From positions 1-64,000 of the forward strand of contig CAKQCB010000007.1 in assembly GCA_934216615.1 (NCBI GenBank): 64,000 nucleotides of DNA, read 5' to 3'. The stretch is from an uncultured Anaerolineae bacterium (GTDB lineage Bacteria > Chloroflexota > Anaerolineae > Aggregatilineales > Phototrophicaceae). Shown here piece by piece: positions 34,220 through 44,534 of this stretch; position 1 is the stretch's first letter, and each line of letters begins with the position of its first letter. The position numbers and the translations under genes are program-made. The notes beneath the pieces are model-generated. The model made no database searches, was not told where the DNA came from, and saw nothing but the letters and a program-made list of their open reading frames with translations.

Positions 34220-35347
34220 ATGGAAAATCTAATACCAAAATTGGAATCGATGCGTACACACCTTGAAACATTGATGACACAAATTGATGTCGATGGGAAA
34301 GCACGCCTCCTTACACAGCGCGAAGCTGAAAGTAGCACTACCGAGTTTTGGTCTAACCCTGAAGCTGCTCAAAAAGTTATGCAGGAAATTTCGCGTTTAA
34401 AAAGCGAAGTCGATACATGGAATAGTATTTTACTCCGTCTGAATGATGCGATTGAATTGGCCGAGCTGAATGATGAATCGCTCGAAAATGAACTGTCCCG
34501 CGAAACTAATGAACTTGAACACGCCGTCGAACGCATGTCATTACAAACGATGCTGTCCGGCCCTTATGACAACGAAAATGCGATCCTTGCCATCCATGCA
34601 GGTGCTGGCGGGACTGATTCCCAAGATTGGGCGGTCATGCTGGAGCGGATGTATCTGCGTTGGGCAGAAGAAAACCAATACAAAGTCGAAATCATCGAAC
34701 GGATGGAAGGCGAAGAAGCAGGCATTAAAAGCGTCACGATGTCGATCAAAGGGGATTATGCCTACGGCTATCTCCAAAGTGAGCAAGGCGTGCATCGTTT
34801 AGTGCGCATCAGCCCCTTTGATTCGGCAAAACGTCGCCATACCTCCTTCACCAAAGTTGAATTATGGCCGGACATTCAAGGCAATATCGAGCTGGACATC
34901 AACGAAAAAGACCTGCGCATTGAAACCTATCGTTCCAGCGGGGCGGGCGGTCAAAACGTGCAGAAAAATGATACTGCCGTCAGGATCATCCATATTCCCA
35001 GCGGGATCGTGGTTCAATGTCAAAACCAACGCAGTCAAGTTCAAAACCGTGAACGTGCCCTGCAAATTTTGAAAGCCCGCCTGTTTGAAATCGAACGGCA
35101 AAAGCGGGAAGCTCAACTCGCCCAACTGAAAGGTGAAAACGTGACAGCGGAATGGGGAAACCAAATCCGTTCCTACGTCTTACACCCCTATCATTCAGTC
35201 AAAGATCATCGTACAGGGTTTGAAGACGGTAACACCGATGCAGTCCTCAACGGACGCTTGATGCCCTTCATGGAAGCCTACTTAAAAGCGAAGATCAGCT
35301 CTGGCATTTTAGAACCTGAAATTGTCAGTGACATTGAAGAATCGTAA
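34220..35347 (+). CDS. prfB: Peptide chain release factor 2
   Basis: 375 residues, full length. The RF2-type SPF codon-recognition motif is in RISPFDSAKRRHTSF and the GGQ hydrolysis motif in SSGAGGQNVQKNDTAVR. It ends translation at UGA and UAA. The frame is open from the ATG without the internal UGA and +1 shift that regulate prfB in many bacteria, so that autoregulation is absent here. GAGG lies about twelve bases before the start. It follows ftsY by about 110 bases. Confidence 0.96.
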   Translation: MENLIPKLESMRTHLETLMTQIDVDGKARLLTQREAESSTTEFWSNPEAAQKVMQEISRLKSEVDTWNSILLRLNDAIELAELNDESLENELSRETNELEHAVERMSLQTMLSGPYDNENAILAIHAGAGGTDSQDWAVMLERMYLRWAEENQYKVEIIERMEGEEAGIKSVTMSIKGDYAYGYLQSEQGVHRLVRISPFDSAKRRHTSFTKVELWPDIQGNIELDINEKDLRIETYRSSGAGGQNVQKNDTAVRIIHIPSGIVVQCQNQRSQVQNRERALQILKARLFEIERQKREAQLAQLKGENVTAEWGNQIRSYVLHPYHSVKDHRTGFEDGNTDAVLNGRLMPFMEAYLKAKISSGILEPEIVSDIEES

Positions 35348-35417
35348 CTCGCGGCATTTTCATTTCGCGTTACAATCAAAATTTATGTGACCGCTTCACT
35401 TCCGCAGGTTGGTTGGC

Positions 35418-37508
35418 ATGCCCTATCTGAATTTTCGCCTTGATTTTAGTACGCTAACAGAAAATCAAGTTCGGATTACAGCAACCAGTCCATTGGGTGA
35501 AACCCAAGTGGATGTTCCTTTTCCCTTTACCGAAGCGGATTTGGATTCGTGGCTGGTTGCCCTCACCCCAACGGGTGGCGGTCGTACACGTTCACAAATG
35601 ACACAGGCCGCCCGTGATTTTGGCGCGGCACTTTTCAATTTCGCCATCGGCAACCATCCAGAAATTCGTGCCTTATACAGCGCGTCATTAGACCGTGCCC
35701 AGCAAACGGCAACGTATGAAGGGTTGCGCCTGCGCATCACCACCCAAGGCGCTCTGCTCAAAAAGATTCCTTGGGAATTCACCCGCGACCCCCAGCGCGA
35801 TTTTCTGGCGCTGTCGCGCATCACCCCCATTGTGCATTACACGACGACGCTCAGCAGTCGCAATCCACCGAATATCACACTACCCCTGCGCGCGTTGGTG
35901 ATGCTCTCGAACCCCGAAGGGGTTGAGCCGATTGACATCGAAACCGAATGGGCGAATTTACAGGCCGCCACTGCCGATTTAACTCAGCGTGGCCTACTCG
36001 TCCTCGAACGGATGGATCACGCCTCTTTGCTGGCGCTTCAAAGAAAACTGCGCAAAGAGACGTATCATATCTTTCATTTTGTCGGTCACAGTGACTATAA
36101 CGCCAACACAAAACAAAGTTACTTAGTCTTTGAAGATGATGCCGACCCCACCCGCATGCGCATCATCACAGGGGAAGATTTAGGCCGTGAACTAGGCGAA
36201 GAAATCACCTTGCGCTTGGTGGTGATGAATTCGTGTCACAGCGCCGAACAACCCGAACGCGACGCCCTCCAAGGGATTGCCAGCGGGTTGGTCATGCGCG
36301 GAATCCCTGCCGTAATTGCGATGCAATTCGCCATCACCGACCGCGCCGCCAACGCCTTTTCTGAAGAACTCTACCGCGCCATCGCCGATAATCTTCCTGT
36401 AGAAGCGGCAGTGAGCGAAGGCCGACGCGCCATCAGTCACCGTTTGCAAAACAATGAATGGGCAACGCCTGTCTTATTTCTGCGTGGGGATCACAGTCGC
36501 TTATTTGATGTCACCCCATCCACAACCATCGCCAAAGTGCCAGCGCCTGTCTCATCTCCACTCCATTGGATACGCATCGCTGGCCCTGTTCTGATGATAT
36601 TATTTCTAGGGGTGATTTTATTCGCGGTACTGCGAGAGAACTCACTCGAGCCGACGCCGACGAATACCCCGTTATTGCCCACAGAGACGACGCCTATCGA
36701 TTTGCCCGACCTTGCGATCACCAACGCGCGTATTTATCCTAGTGCGATTGCGCCCGGCCAAATCTTCCGCTTGACGATCACCATCAGCAATCTAGGCACA
36801 GCCGATAGTGGCCCATTCACCTACACATGGGATTCAAGTTTTCCCACAGAGTTAGAATCCATCGTTCAACAGGTGGATAATATCCCTCCCGGCGCATCAA
36901 AAAATGTCTTTTTCCCCTTCAGCTATGGGTGGTGGGGCGTTTACAACACGCAGATTTTTGTGGATATTAATTCCGTCGTGCATGAAAGTAATGAGGTAAA
37001 TAACCGCCGTACCCTCGCGGTCACTGTTTCAGAAGACCCGTTTCTCGTCTCGTTTGATTTACTGCCCAACAACGACTTAAGCGAAATCGGTCAGTTGGTA
37101 GATTCGGCCATGTTTGAACGTTGGAATATGCGTTTCAGCTTAGCGGATTCTGTCGCCTGCCCCAACTTACAATTTGATGCGCTCGAAGACAGTTTCTTCA
37201 TCCGTTCTGCCGACACCAATCCTGAAGCATGTCGCGCACAACCGCTCAACATCATCCTCTTTAACGAACCGGTGCGCACAGCCTCTATTCAATTGATACC
37301 GCAAGCGGGTGCTTATACCGTTAACTATTACGCAAACCTTGAAAAAACCATTCTAATTGACACCGAAACCATCTCTGCCGAAAATAACTTTGCTTTCAGC
37401 GTCACAAATTCTGTGGAGACATCCGCTACAATTCATGTTATTGAAATTATTCCCCCTGCTGACCAAGCCGTCTGGCTGGAAGGGCTAACCTTCACACGGG
37501 CGGAGTGA
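35418..37508 (+). CDS. CHAT-domain (caspase-like) protease with TM helix and extracellular CARDB-type domain
   Basis: 696 residues from ATG 35418; a TTG nine bases earlier is less likely. Residues 1-115 are an unassigned N-terminal domain. Residues 120-370 form a CHAT domain with both catalytic residues: His224 in FHFVGHS and Cys273 in VVMNSCHSA. A single TM helix lies at about 385-405. A Thr-Pro linker leads to a CARDB-type adhesive domain (about 428-540) with DLAITNARIYPSAIAPGQ and VDINSVVHESNEVNNRR, and a further beta domain closes the protein. The protease would face the cytoplasm and the beta domains the outside. An extracellular contact switching a death- or signal-type protease is a reasonable idea but unproven. 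Confidence 0.88.
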   Translation: MPYLNFRLDFSTLTENQVRITATSPLGETQVDVPFPFTEADLDSWLVALTPTGGGRTRSQMTQAARDFGAALFNFAIGNHPEIRALYSASLDRAQQTATYEGLRLRITTQGALLKKIPWEFTRDPQRDFLALSRITPIVHYTTTLSSRNPPNITLPLRALVMLSNPEGVEPIDIETEWANLQAATADLTQRGLLVLERMDHASLLALQRKLRKETYHIFHFVGHSDYNANTKQSYLVFEDDADPTRMRIITGEDLGRELGEEITLRLVVMNSCHSAEQPERDALQGIASGLVMRGIPAVIAMQFAITDRAANAFSEELYRAIADNLPVEAAVSEGRRAISHRLQNNEWATPVLFLRGDHSRLFDVTPSTTIAKVPAPVSSPLHWIRIAGPVLMILFLGVILFAVLRENSLEPTPTNTPLLPTETTPIDLPDLAITNARIYPSAIAPGQIFRLTITISNLGTADSGPFTYTWDSSFPTELESIVQQVDNIPPGASKNVFFPFSYGWWGVYNTQIFVDINSVVHESNEVNNRRTLAVTVSEDPFLVSFDLLPNNDLSEIGQLVDSAMFERWNMRFSLADSVACPNLQFDALEDSFFIRSADTNPEACRAQPLNIILFNEPVRTASIQLIPQAGAYTVNYYANLEKTILIDTETISAENNFAFSVTNSVETSATIHVIEIIPPADQAVWLEGLTFTRAE

Positions 37509-37537
37509 TTGACATCCCAAAGTAAAAGCTGTAGTAT
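37509..37537 (+). promoter_or_regulatory. Upstream rpoC promoter P1 (predicted)
   Basis: TTGACA, a 17-base spacer and TAGTAT. The -35 matches consensus and the -10 has two mismatches. It starts at the stop of the CHAT gene. Confidence 0.55.
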
Positions 37538-37578
37538 CAGAGAAATATCAATTTTTCTGTAAATACAGATTCCCCTGC

Positions 37579-37607
37579 TTGACGGTTGATCTTTCAACCG
37601 TTATAAT
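37579..37607 (+). promoter_or_regulatory. Strong rpoC promoter P2 with embedded inverted repeat
   Basis: TTGACG, exactly 17 bases and TATAAT, nearly consensus. ACGGTTGA and TCAACCGT (37582-37589 and 37594-37601) form a perfect 8-bp inverted repeat with a 4-base centre. It fills the spacer from the end of the -35 to the base before the -10. A protein bound there would cover the promoter. Confidence 0.75.
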
Positions 37608-37613
37608 TTTGCT

Positions 37614-37875
37614 ATTCATGGCTGTCTTAATTGTTTTGACCCCACCTGATAACCAGCAGCGATAGGATGAATTGTCATCTCTATACGCTGTTTTGTCGTC
37701 TAGGGTCCAAACATAAGACAATAGATTGTGCGCTAGTGGCGTGATGATGCTTTGGGCGGTGGCATTAGGGTCTGACGGCACACAAATAATCTTGCTAAAA
37801 CCACATCCGCCAGAGCCTATTTTAGTACCACTGTTTACCCCATTCGTCTGTTCATAGCGCAGAGGAGATTATGCC
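37614..37875 (+). other. Long rpoC 5-prime leader
   Basis: About 260 bases separate the P2 start region from the TTG of rpoC. No known riboswitch or intrinsic terminator was recognised. A 15-codon frame (MAVLIVLTPPDNQQR) opens at 37618 but has no ribosome site. A minus-strand ORF across 37548-37781 is discounted because it covers P2. Confidence 0.45.
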
Positions 37876-40800
37876 TTGGAGGCAAAAGATTTTAGCGCAC
37901 TCCGCGTAAGCCTTGCATCCCCAGAGCAAATCTTAACTTGGTCGTATGGCGAGGTCACCAAGCCAGAGACGATTAACTATCGTCGTTTACGTCCAGAAAA
38001 AGACGGTTTGTTTTGCGAAGCAATTTTTGGCCCCACACGGGACTGGCAATGTTATTGTGGCAAATATAAGAACGTCCGTTATCGCGGGATTGTCTGCGAT
38101 AAATGCGGTGTCGAAGTCACCCGTGCGGCTGTACGGCGTGAACGTATGGGCCACATTCAATTGGCTGCCCCCGTTGCACACGTTTGGTATACCCGCCGTG
38201 TGCCCAGCTATTTAGGTTTACTGCTTGATATTAGCCGCCGTAACCTTGACCGCGTCTTATATTTTGCGCAGTATGTGATCACCTCCGTCGATGAAGAAGC
38301 TCGCCATAAAGCATTGTCACGTCTTGAACGTGACCTCGCTCAAAAACGGGCTGCCCTAAGTGGCGACCTTGAAGCCCAAGAAGCAGCGTCACAATCCCGT
38401 AATAACGGGCTGCTTAAAGAGCTTGAAGACCAAACAAAAGCGATCAATCAACACTTTGAAGATGAGCTTTCTCGTTTAAGCGATGAAGTCATGCGTGAAG
38501 CACAAACCGTGCAGAAACGTGTTGAAACTTTCATCAATGAAAATTCACCTTCAGATATTGATTTCCCCAGCGCGAACACTGTGATCGTAGCGAAGGGTGA
38601 ATTGGTCACCAATGACCACATTTCACGTATTCAAAACATCGTCAATGCGCGCTTAAATGGCTTGCAAGAAGAAGTTGACGAAATGCGTCGGCAAGAACTC
38701 GTCCGCTTGAATGATGAAGCCAACTTGCTCACTGGTGGCAACAACGCCATCACTACCGATGATGAAATTCACTCACGTTTGAATTTGATCGAGCAAAATG
38801 CTGAAAAAGCGCGGACCGAACTTGAAGACTTGCGCGCCTTACAATTCCTGTCGGAAACCCGTTACCGTGAATTAAAACAACGTTACGGTCAAGTTTTCCA
38901 AGCGGACATGGGCGCTGAAGCGTTCTATGACATTCTCAAGACGATGGATATGGAAAAATTATCTGTCGAATTGTGGCAAGAAGTTCGTACAACAAAATCC
39001 AAGCAACGTAAGAAGAAGGCGACCAAGCGTTTACGTGTAGTAGAAAGCCTGCGTAAGAGCTTCAACCGTCCAGAATGGATGATCCTCACCGTTCTGCCCG
39101 TCATCCCGCCCGACTTACGTCCCATGGTTCAATTAGACGGTGGTCGTTTTGCAACCAGCGACTTAAACGACTTGTACCGTCGTGTGATCAACCGCAACAA
39201 CCGTCTTAAGCACCTGCTCGAATTAGGTGCGCCAGACGTCATCGTGCGCAACGAAAAGCGTATGCTCCAAGAAGCGGTTGACAGCTTGATTGATAACAGC
39301 CAACGCGGTAAAGCCTTGAGCCGTCGCGGTCGTCGCGAACTCAAATCTTTGAGCGACATGCTCAAAGGGAAGAAGGGTCGTTTCCGCCGTAACTTGCTCG
39401 GTAAGCGCGTGGACTATTCCGGTCGTTCGGTCATCGTCATTGGCCCTAAACTCAAACTGCATCAATGCGGTTTGCCCAAGACCATGGCGCTCGAACTCTA
39501 CCGTCCATTTGTCATCAGCCGTTTGGTGAAATATGGATATGCCAGCAACGTGAAGGGTGCAAAGCGCATCATCGAACGTGAAAAGCCCGAAGTTTGGGAA
39601 GTGCTGGAAGAAGTTATTAAAGAACGTCCTGTCCTGCTCAACCGTGCGCCAACCTTGCACCGTTTGGGCATCCAAGCGTTCGAACCTCAATTGGTCGAAG
39701 GGAAAGCCATTCAAATTCACCCGTTAGTCTGTTCCGCGTTCAACGCTGACTTTGACGGTGATCAAATGGCGGTTCACGTTCCGTTAAGTGATCGTGCAGT
39801 ACAAGAAGCACGCGAACTGATGTTGAGCACCAAGAACTTGCTCAAACCTGCGGACGGCCAACCTATCGTTGCCCCTGCGAAGGACATGGTGTTGGGGATT
39901 TACTACCTCACCCTTGATCCGAGCATTGAGGTGGTTGCTCGCGCTGATCGTGCTGACCAATTCCGCACGCTGGACAGCATTTACAATGCCGATGTCAAAG
40001 TCGGGGTTGCTCACCGTAGCAACGGCTATTATTTCGCTCAACAGCACGAAATTCCCAGCGCTGTTCATTACAAAGACCTCATTGAAGAAGTAGATGGTCG
40101 TCGTAAAGTCACCGCCAAAGCGTTAGACCTTACCGTACAAGCTGTTTTGGATGGTGAAGTCGATTGTTTGATCACAAACACGCTGGAAATCAGCGCGTAC
40201 ATCAAGAAGAACAAACTCGAAGATCAATTGGTGATTGCCAACCTCCACGAACGTCGTCACATTGTGGACATGGATGAAGTCGAATATCTGTACAACCTTG
40301 GGCTAGTCGGGTTACACACCCCGATCCTCTTGGGCAACTATAACGACAATTCCGAAGCGCAAGCTGAACCGGAACCTACGACCATAGGCCGCGCCATTTT
40401 CAACCGCATTTTGCCGGACGAAATGCGCTTTGTTCAGGAAACCTTTGACAAGAAGAAATTGCAAGAGTTGGTGGACAAGTCCTACCGCCGTTTAGGGCCA
40501 GACCTCACCACCGATATTGTCGATGCGATTAAAGACATGGGCTTCCATTATGCAACCATCTCCGGTACCACCGTCGCCGTAGCTGACTTGACGATCCCTG
40601 AAGAACGTGCGGACATCCTCGCAGAAGCAGATCGTTTTGTCGAACGTACAGAACGTGACTTCCGCCGTGGTTTGATGACTGAAGATGAACGTTATCAAAA
40701 GACGGTCGATATGTGGAACCGTACCAAAGATCGTCTGCAAGACTTGATTCGCGAAACCCTGAATCCGTTTGGCCCCATCGCTGTAATGGCGATCTCCGGC

Positions 40801-42447
40801 TCAACCAAAGGTGGTTTCGGCCCGATCACTCAGCTTGCGGGGATGCGTGGTTTGATGGCTGACCCGTCCGGTCGTATCATCGACTTGCCCATCCGCAGTC
40901 ACTTCCGTGAAGGGCTGACGGCGTTAGAATACTTCATCTCCACACACGGCGCTCGTAAAGGGCTGGCGGATACCGCGCTTCGTACTGCCGATGCTGGTTA
41001 CCTCACCCGCCGTTTGGTCGATGTCGCGCAAGACATGATTATCAACCGTACCGACTGCGGTACTCACGCAGGGTTGTGGGTACGCCGTTCTGAAGACATC
41101 GCCGGACAAAAGATGTCAGAACGTATTGTTGGACGTTGTGCCGCAAGCAATACATTTGACCCAGAAACGGGTGAATTGATCGTCGCGCGCAATCAAATGA
41201 TTGATGAAGACGTCGCTGAAACCATCCAAAAGAGCGCGCTCGAAGAAATGCACGTCCGCAGTCCAATGACCTGCTCATTGATTCATGGCATCTGCGCGCT
41301 GTGTTATGGTCGTGACCTCGGTCGTGGTGAAATGGTCGAAATCGGGACGGCTGTTGGTATTGTCGCCGCCCAGTCCATCGGTGAACCGGGGACACAACTC
41401 ACGCTCCGTACCTTCCACACAGGGGGTACTGCGGCAGCGGGTGGTGACATCACAAGCGGTCTTCCCCGCGTGGAAGAACTCTTTGAAGCCCGCAAAACAC
41501 CGAAAGGTGAAGCGGTCGTTACCGACCTCACAGGGACACTGCGCCTGACCAAACGTGAAGGTGTACGTATTGCCACCGTCACCAATAGTGAAGTGGTCAA
41601 CGAAGAACACAAACTTCCGGGCGGTTGGGAAGTCTTAGTTGCAGACGAAAGCAAAGTCAAAGCAGGCGATATTCTTGCTCATGACGTTGACAGCGGTGAA
41701 AAGATTGTTGCCAAGATGGGCGGTATCGTTCACCTTGAACGCAAGAAGATATTCATCCGTTATGAAACGGTGCAAGAAGTTGAATACGAAATTCCTTCAA
41801 CCGCTCGCTTCTTGCCCGGCGTTGAAGAAGGTGGCGAAGTTCAAGCTGGTCAACAGTTGACCGAAGGCGCGCAAAACCCGCACCGCGTATTACGTATCTT
41901 GGGTTCTGAAGCAACCATGCTCTACTTGCTGACAGAAGTTCAAAAAGTGTACCGTAACCAAGGTGTGAATATTGCTGACAAGCACTTTGAAATCGTCATC
42001 CGTAAGATGCTCTCACGTGTTCAAGTTACCAAGATCGGTGGCGGCAACATGTTGCCGGGTGAATTGATCGACAAATTGCAATTGATCGACATCAATGATA
42101 AGTTGATCGCTAAAGGTCTTGAACCTGCTTCCGCCGTTCCCATCTTGCTCGGCGTTACAAAAGCAGCGCTCAGCACAGATAGCTACTTGTCTGCCGCCAG
42201 CTTCCAACACACCATCCGCGTGTTGGCGGGCGCAGCCATTGAAGGCCGTGAAGATAAGCTGTACGGCTTGAAAGAAAATGTCATCATCGGTAAGCTGATT
42301 CCGGCAGGGACAGGTTTCCATACCTACCAAGACCGTGAACTGGTTGCCCCAACGATTTCGTTGGAAGAACAAGGTGCGATGGATTACGATCCTGAAGCCT
42401 ATGACGATGATAGCGAAACAGAAGACAGCCGTAGTGGTGAAGAATAA
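37876..42447 (+). CDS. rpoC: DNA-directed RNA polymerase subunit beta-prime
   Basis: 1523 residues from TTG 37876, with GGAG eight bases upstream. The first zinc site is [19 protein letters not shown]; the catalytic Mg motif is [12 protein letters not shown]; the second zinc region is DCGT, then [21 protein letters not shown]. Residues about 150-350 form a long charged coiled-coil insertion in the clamp region, a feature of several bacterial lineages. The sequence ends in an acidic tail. No rpoB is adjacent, although rpoB-rpoC is one of the most conserved gene pairs in bacteria. The upstream neighbour is the CHAT gene, and rpoC has its own tandem promoters, so it must be balanced with rpoB from a distance. 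A terminator follows. Confidence 0.97.
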   Translation: MEAKDFSALRVSLASPEQILTWSYGEVTKPETINYRRLRPEKDGLFCEAIFGPTRDWQCYCGKYKNVRYRGIVCDKCGVEVTRAAVRRERMGHIQLAAPVAHVWYTRRVPSYLGLLLDISRRNLDRVLYFAQYVITSVDEEARHKALSRLERDLAQKRAALSGDLEAQEAASQSRNNGLLKELEDQTKAINQHFEDELSRLSDEVMREAQTVQKRVETFINENSPSDIDFPSANTVIVAKGELVTNDHISRIQNIVNARLNGLQEEVDEMRRQELVRLNDEANLLTGGNNAITTDDEIHSRLNLIEQNAEKARTELEDLRALQFLSETRYRELKQRYGQVFQADMGAEAFYDILKTMDMEKLSVELWQEVRTTKSKQRKKKATKRLRVVESLRKSFNRPEWMILTVLPVIPPDLRPMVQLDGGRFATSDLNDLYRRVINRNNRLKHLLELGAPDVIVRNEKRMLQEAVDSLIDNSQRGKALSRRGRRELKSLSDMLKGKKGRFRRNLLGKRVDYSGRSVIVIGPKLKLHQCGLPKTMALELYRPFVISRLVKYGYASNVKGAKRIIEREKPEVWEVLEEVIKERPVLLNRAPTLHRLGIQAFEPQLVEGKAIQIHPLVCSAFNADFDGDQMAVHVPLSDRAVQEARELMLSTKNLLKPADGQPIVAPAKDMVLGIYYLTLDPSIEVVARADRADQFRTLDSIYNADVKVGVAHRSNGYYFAQQHEIPSAVHYKDLIEEVDGRRKVTAKALDLTVQAVLDGEVDCLITNTLEISAYIKKNKLEDQLVIANLHERRHIVDMDEVEYLYNLGLVGLHTPILLGNYNDNSEAQAEPEPTTIGRAIFNRILPDEMRFVQETFDKKKLQELVDKSYRRLGPDLTTDIVDAIKDMGFHYATISGTTVAVADLTIPEERADILAEADRFVERTERDFRRGLMTEDERYQKTVDMWNRTKDRLQDLIRETLNPFGPIAVMAISGSTKGGFGPITQLAGMRGLMADPSGRIIDLPIRSHFREGLTALEYFISTHGARKGLADTALRTADAGYLTRRLVDVAQDMIINRTDCGTHAGLWVRRSEDIAGQKMSERIVGRCAASNTFDPETGELIVARNQMIDEDVAETIQKSALEEMHVRSPMTCSLIHGICALCYGRDLGRGEMVEIGTAVGIVAAQSIGEPGTQLTLRTFHTGGTAAAGGDITSGLPRVEELFEARKTPKGEAVVTDLTGTLRLTKREGVRIATVTNSEVVNEEHKLPGGWEVLVADESKVKAGDILAHDVDSGEKIVAKMGGIVHLERKKIFIRYETVQEVEYEIPSTARFLPGVEEGGEVQAGQQLTEGAQNPHRVLRILGSEATMLYLLTEVQKVYRNQGVNIADKHFEIVIRKMLSRVQVTKIGGGNMLPGELIDKLQLIDINDKLIAKGLEPASAVPILLGVTKAALSTDSYLSAASFQHTIRVLAGAAIEGREDKLYGLKENVIIGKLIPAGTGFHTYQDRELVAPTISLEEQGAMDYDPEAYDDDSETEDSRSGEE

Positions 42448-42483
42448 GCGTCATCTGCCTTTTTCGCAGATGAACTCGTAAAA

Positions 42484-42522
42484 CAAAAGACCTTCTCAAA
42501 TTTCTGAGAAGGTCTTTTTTAT
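42484..42522 (+). terminator. Rho-independent terminator after rpoC
   Basis: AAGACCTTCTCA pairs with TGAGAAGGTCTT around a short loop, then a T tract. The stem core CCTTCTCA/TGAGAAGG is shared with the terminator at 17344-17402. Confidence 0.88.
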
Positions 42523-42558
42523 TTATGCAGACTCAACTACTTAAATAGGTCGATCCAT

Positions 42559-44322
42559 TTATGTACACCAACTGGTTAAGTTTTGATCGTGGCGAACTGC
42601 ATCGAATAACATCCAATGCAACGGGCGTTCAGTCGCTTCATCTGAGTGAGGATGTAGTTGGCATCCATTCCCCGGGATGAGGATGCTATAACCGATCTGT
42701 TCATTCCCCTGCTCTACGAGTGGGCGTTGCAAGGCAAAGTCGAGATTCCATAAAATCATCGGCCCCATATAACCGCTGGATTCACCAATCTCTAAGGCAC
42801 GTAAAACATATTCACCCTGCTGAATACGGTCTACATAGCGCATGAATCCGCTGTCCGCAGGGGGTTCACCGGGGAAACCATCCCATGTGGCCCAACCAAA
42901 TTCGGTCGTCCATAATTTGACCGAGCCATGATTATTGCTACTCATAATATTGTGATAGGCTTCGATGGTCTCTAAGAAGAAGAAGTGCGGGTCGTCATCC
43001 CAGCCTCGCCCTTCAATCATGTTACAACAGCGATCATCCGGCGCATTTCCCCATCCATACGGATGCACGCCGACATAAATATCTCGGTAATTGGCAAGCC
43101 CACCGGCGTACATTTGACGCAAATAATCGCGATCATCCACGCTTACAGCAGACGTGCTCGTCGGCGCTAAGCCAGCGGTGATGATGTCGATCCGTGTGCC
43201 GTGTGCATTGGTATAATTCCGAATCACTTCATAGGCTGGGGCAAAAAGTTGCATATACCCCTGCCCTGAAAATGGTAATGTCCCTTGCCATTCGCGCATC
43301 AGGTTAGGCTCATTCCAAATTTCAATCGCGTCGATGAACTCACCCAACATCGGTCGGGCAAGCCCTGGGTTGATTTCTTCCAGCAGAATATTGATGAAAT
43401 TCGCAAGGTCAGCAGGGTTATCCGGTGGCCCTGCTTCGTTATGATTTGAACGCGCCCAGCTCGGCGCTTTCGCGATGCTAATCAACACGCTAAAGCCAGC
43501 ATTTGCCGCCGCTTCAAGGTTCTGTTCTAATAAGCGGAAGGTATCGTTACTGCGCTCATCACGGTTGTTGGGTTGCATTTCTGCCCACATCACTTGAACT
43601 TTGATCCAACGCACGCCGAGCGTTTCTAAGCGGGCAAGCGTCAAATTCCAATCGTCACGAGAGCGGTTGACCAACACCTGTAACCCGACAAATTCAGGGT
43701 TTAAATTCGGGATGGTAATGTCACCCACGACTGATGTTGGTGGTGGGACAGGCGTTTCTACAGGCGTGACATCCGGCGGAAGTGTGGGCGCAAGCCCTTC
43801 AGTTTGTGTCGGTGGCACTACGGGCGTAGATGTTGGGGGCAATGAATAATCCGTGCCGATGATTGGCCCGCGCCATGTGACTTCGGGCGTAGGCGTCGCG
43901 CTCAACTGGATGGTTTCCTGCGTTTGTGTCAAAGCCGCAGCTTGTGTCCCTTGCATTTGAATGGTAAGTTCATGAGAAGCCGTTTCCAATGCAGATTGGC
44001 TGGCGAGAGCGGCAGCGGTCAATTCGGCTTCTAAAGTCGCATTCGCTGACTGTGTTGCAAGTGCATCACTCGTAGCGGTCATGCTTTGTTGCGTTTCTAA
44101 AGCAGACTGCGTTTCTAAAATGACATCCACCGTGGGCGGTTCAGTCGGTACAACGGCCAACGCCGTCGCTTCCACTATAACAGGGCTTGGCTCTGCTGGT
44201 TGATCTGTAGGCATGGGCGTTGGTGTCACATAAATAATGATCGTTGGCCGTGAATCGCACGCGACCAATAGCATAAGCAACAACCCAAATAAGGCATAGA
44301 ATAGATGCCGAGTTTTTTTCAT
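42559..44322 (-). CDS. Lipoprotein with glycoside-hydrolase clan A-like TIM barrel
   Basis: 587 residues. The signal peptide ends in a lipobox, LLVAC, with Cys22. Residues 25-215 are low in complexity, with Thr-Pro linkers and an Ala/Gln/Ser/Thr-rich helical stretch. Residues 220-587 look like a TIM-barrel glycosidase of clan GH-A. The acid/base Glu is in IEIWNEPN and a likely nucleophile Glu in LWTTEFGW, with the aromatic HPYGW between them. It would act outside the cell on polysaccharide; the exact GH family and substrate cannot be told. Several Cys in the C-terminal part may form disulfides. It runs convergently with rpoC. Confidence 0.82.
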   Translation of the reverse strand: MKKTRHLFYALFGLLLMLLVACDSRPTIIIYVTPTPMPTDQPAEPSPVIVEATALAVVPTEPPTVDVILETQSALETQQSMTATSDALATQSANATLEAELTAAALASQSALETASHELTIQMQGTQAAALTQTQETIQLSATPTPEVTWRGPIIGTDYSLPPTSTPVVPPTQTEGLAPTLPPDVTPVETPVPPPTSVVGDITIPNLNPEFVGLQVLVNRSRDDWNLTLARLETLGVRWIKVQVMWAEMQPNNRDERSNDTFRLLEQNLEAAANAGFSVLISIAKAPSWARSNHNEAGPPDNPADLANFINILLEEINPGLARPMLGEFIDAIEIWNEPNLMREWQGTLPFSGQGYMQLFAPAYEVIRNYTNAHGTRIDIITAGLAPTSTSAVSVDDRDYLRQMYAGGLANYRDIYVGVHPYGWGNAPDDRCCNMIEGRGWDDDPHFFFLETIEAYHNIMSSNNHGSVKLWTTEFGWATWDGFPGEPPADSGFMRYVDRIQQGEYVLRALEIGESSGYMGPMILWNLDFALQRPLVEQGNEQIGYSILIPGNGCQLHPHSDEATERPLHWMLFDAVRHDQNLTSWCT

Positions 44323-44534
44323 ACGTCATCTTTCTCTTTCTTTTGAAGGATAATGCTCGTATGCTATCACAGCATTCTGTGAAAAAGATGAGTGAAGATA
44401 CTTGAGTATTTGAAGTGCATTTTAAAAGCAGATATGGTACAATGCAGTCTTATTTAGAACATTTGTTCACATTGACATTCTGTTATTCACTCTCGTAGAA
44501 TGACCAACTCTTATAGATCCATCAGGAATTGAGC

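Noticed and set aside
34220..34330. Search for a +1 frameshift site in prfB
   Set aside because: No internal UGA or CUU-UGA slippery site exists; the reading frame is continuous.
37548..37781. 77-codon minus-strand ORF upstream of rpoC
   Set aside because: It covers the near-consensus rpoC promoter P2 and has no start signals or recognisable product.
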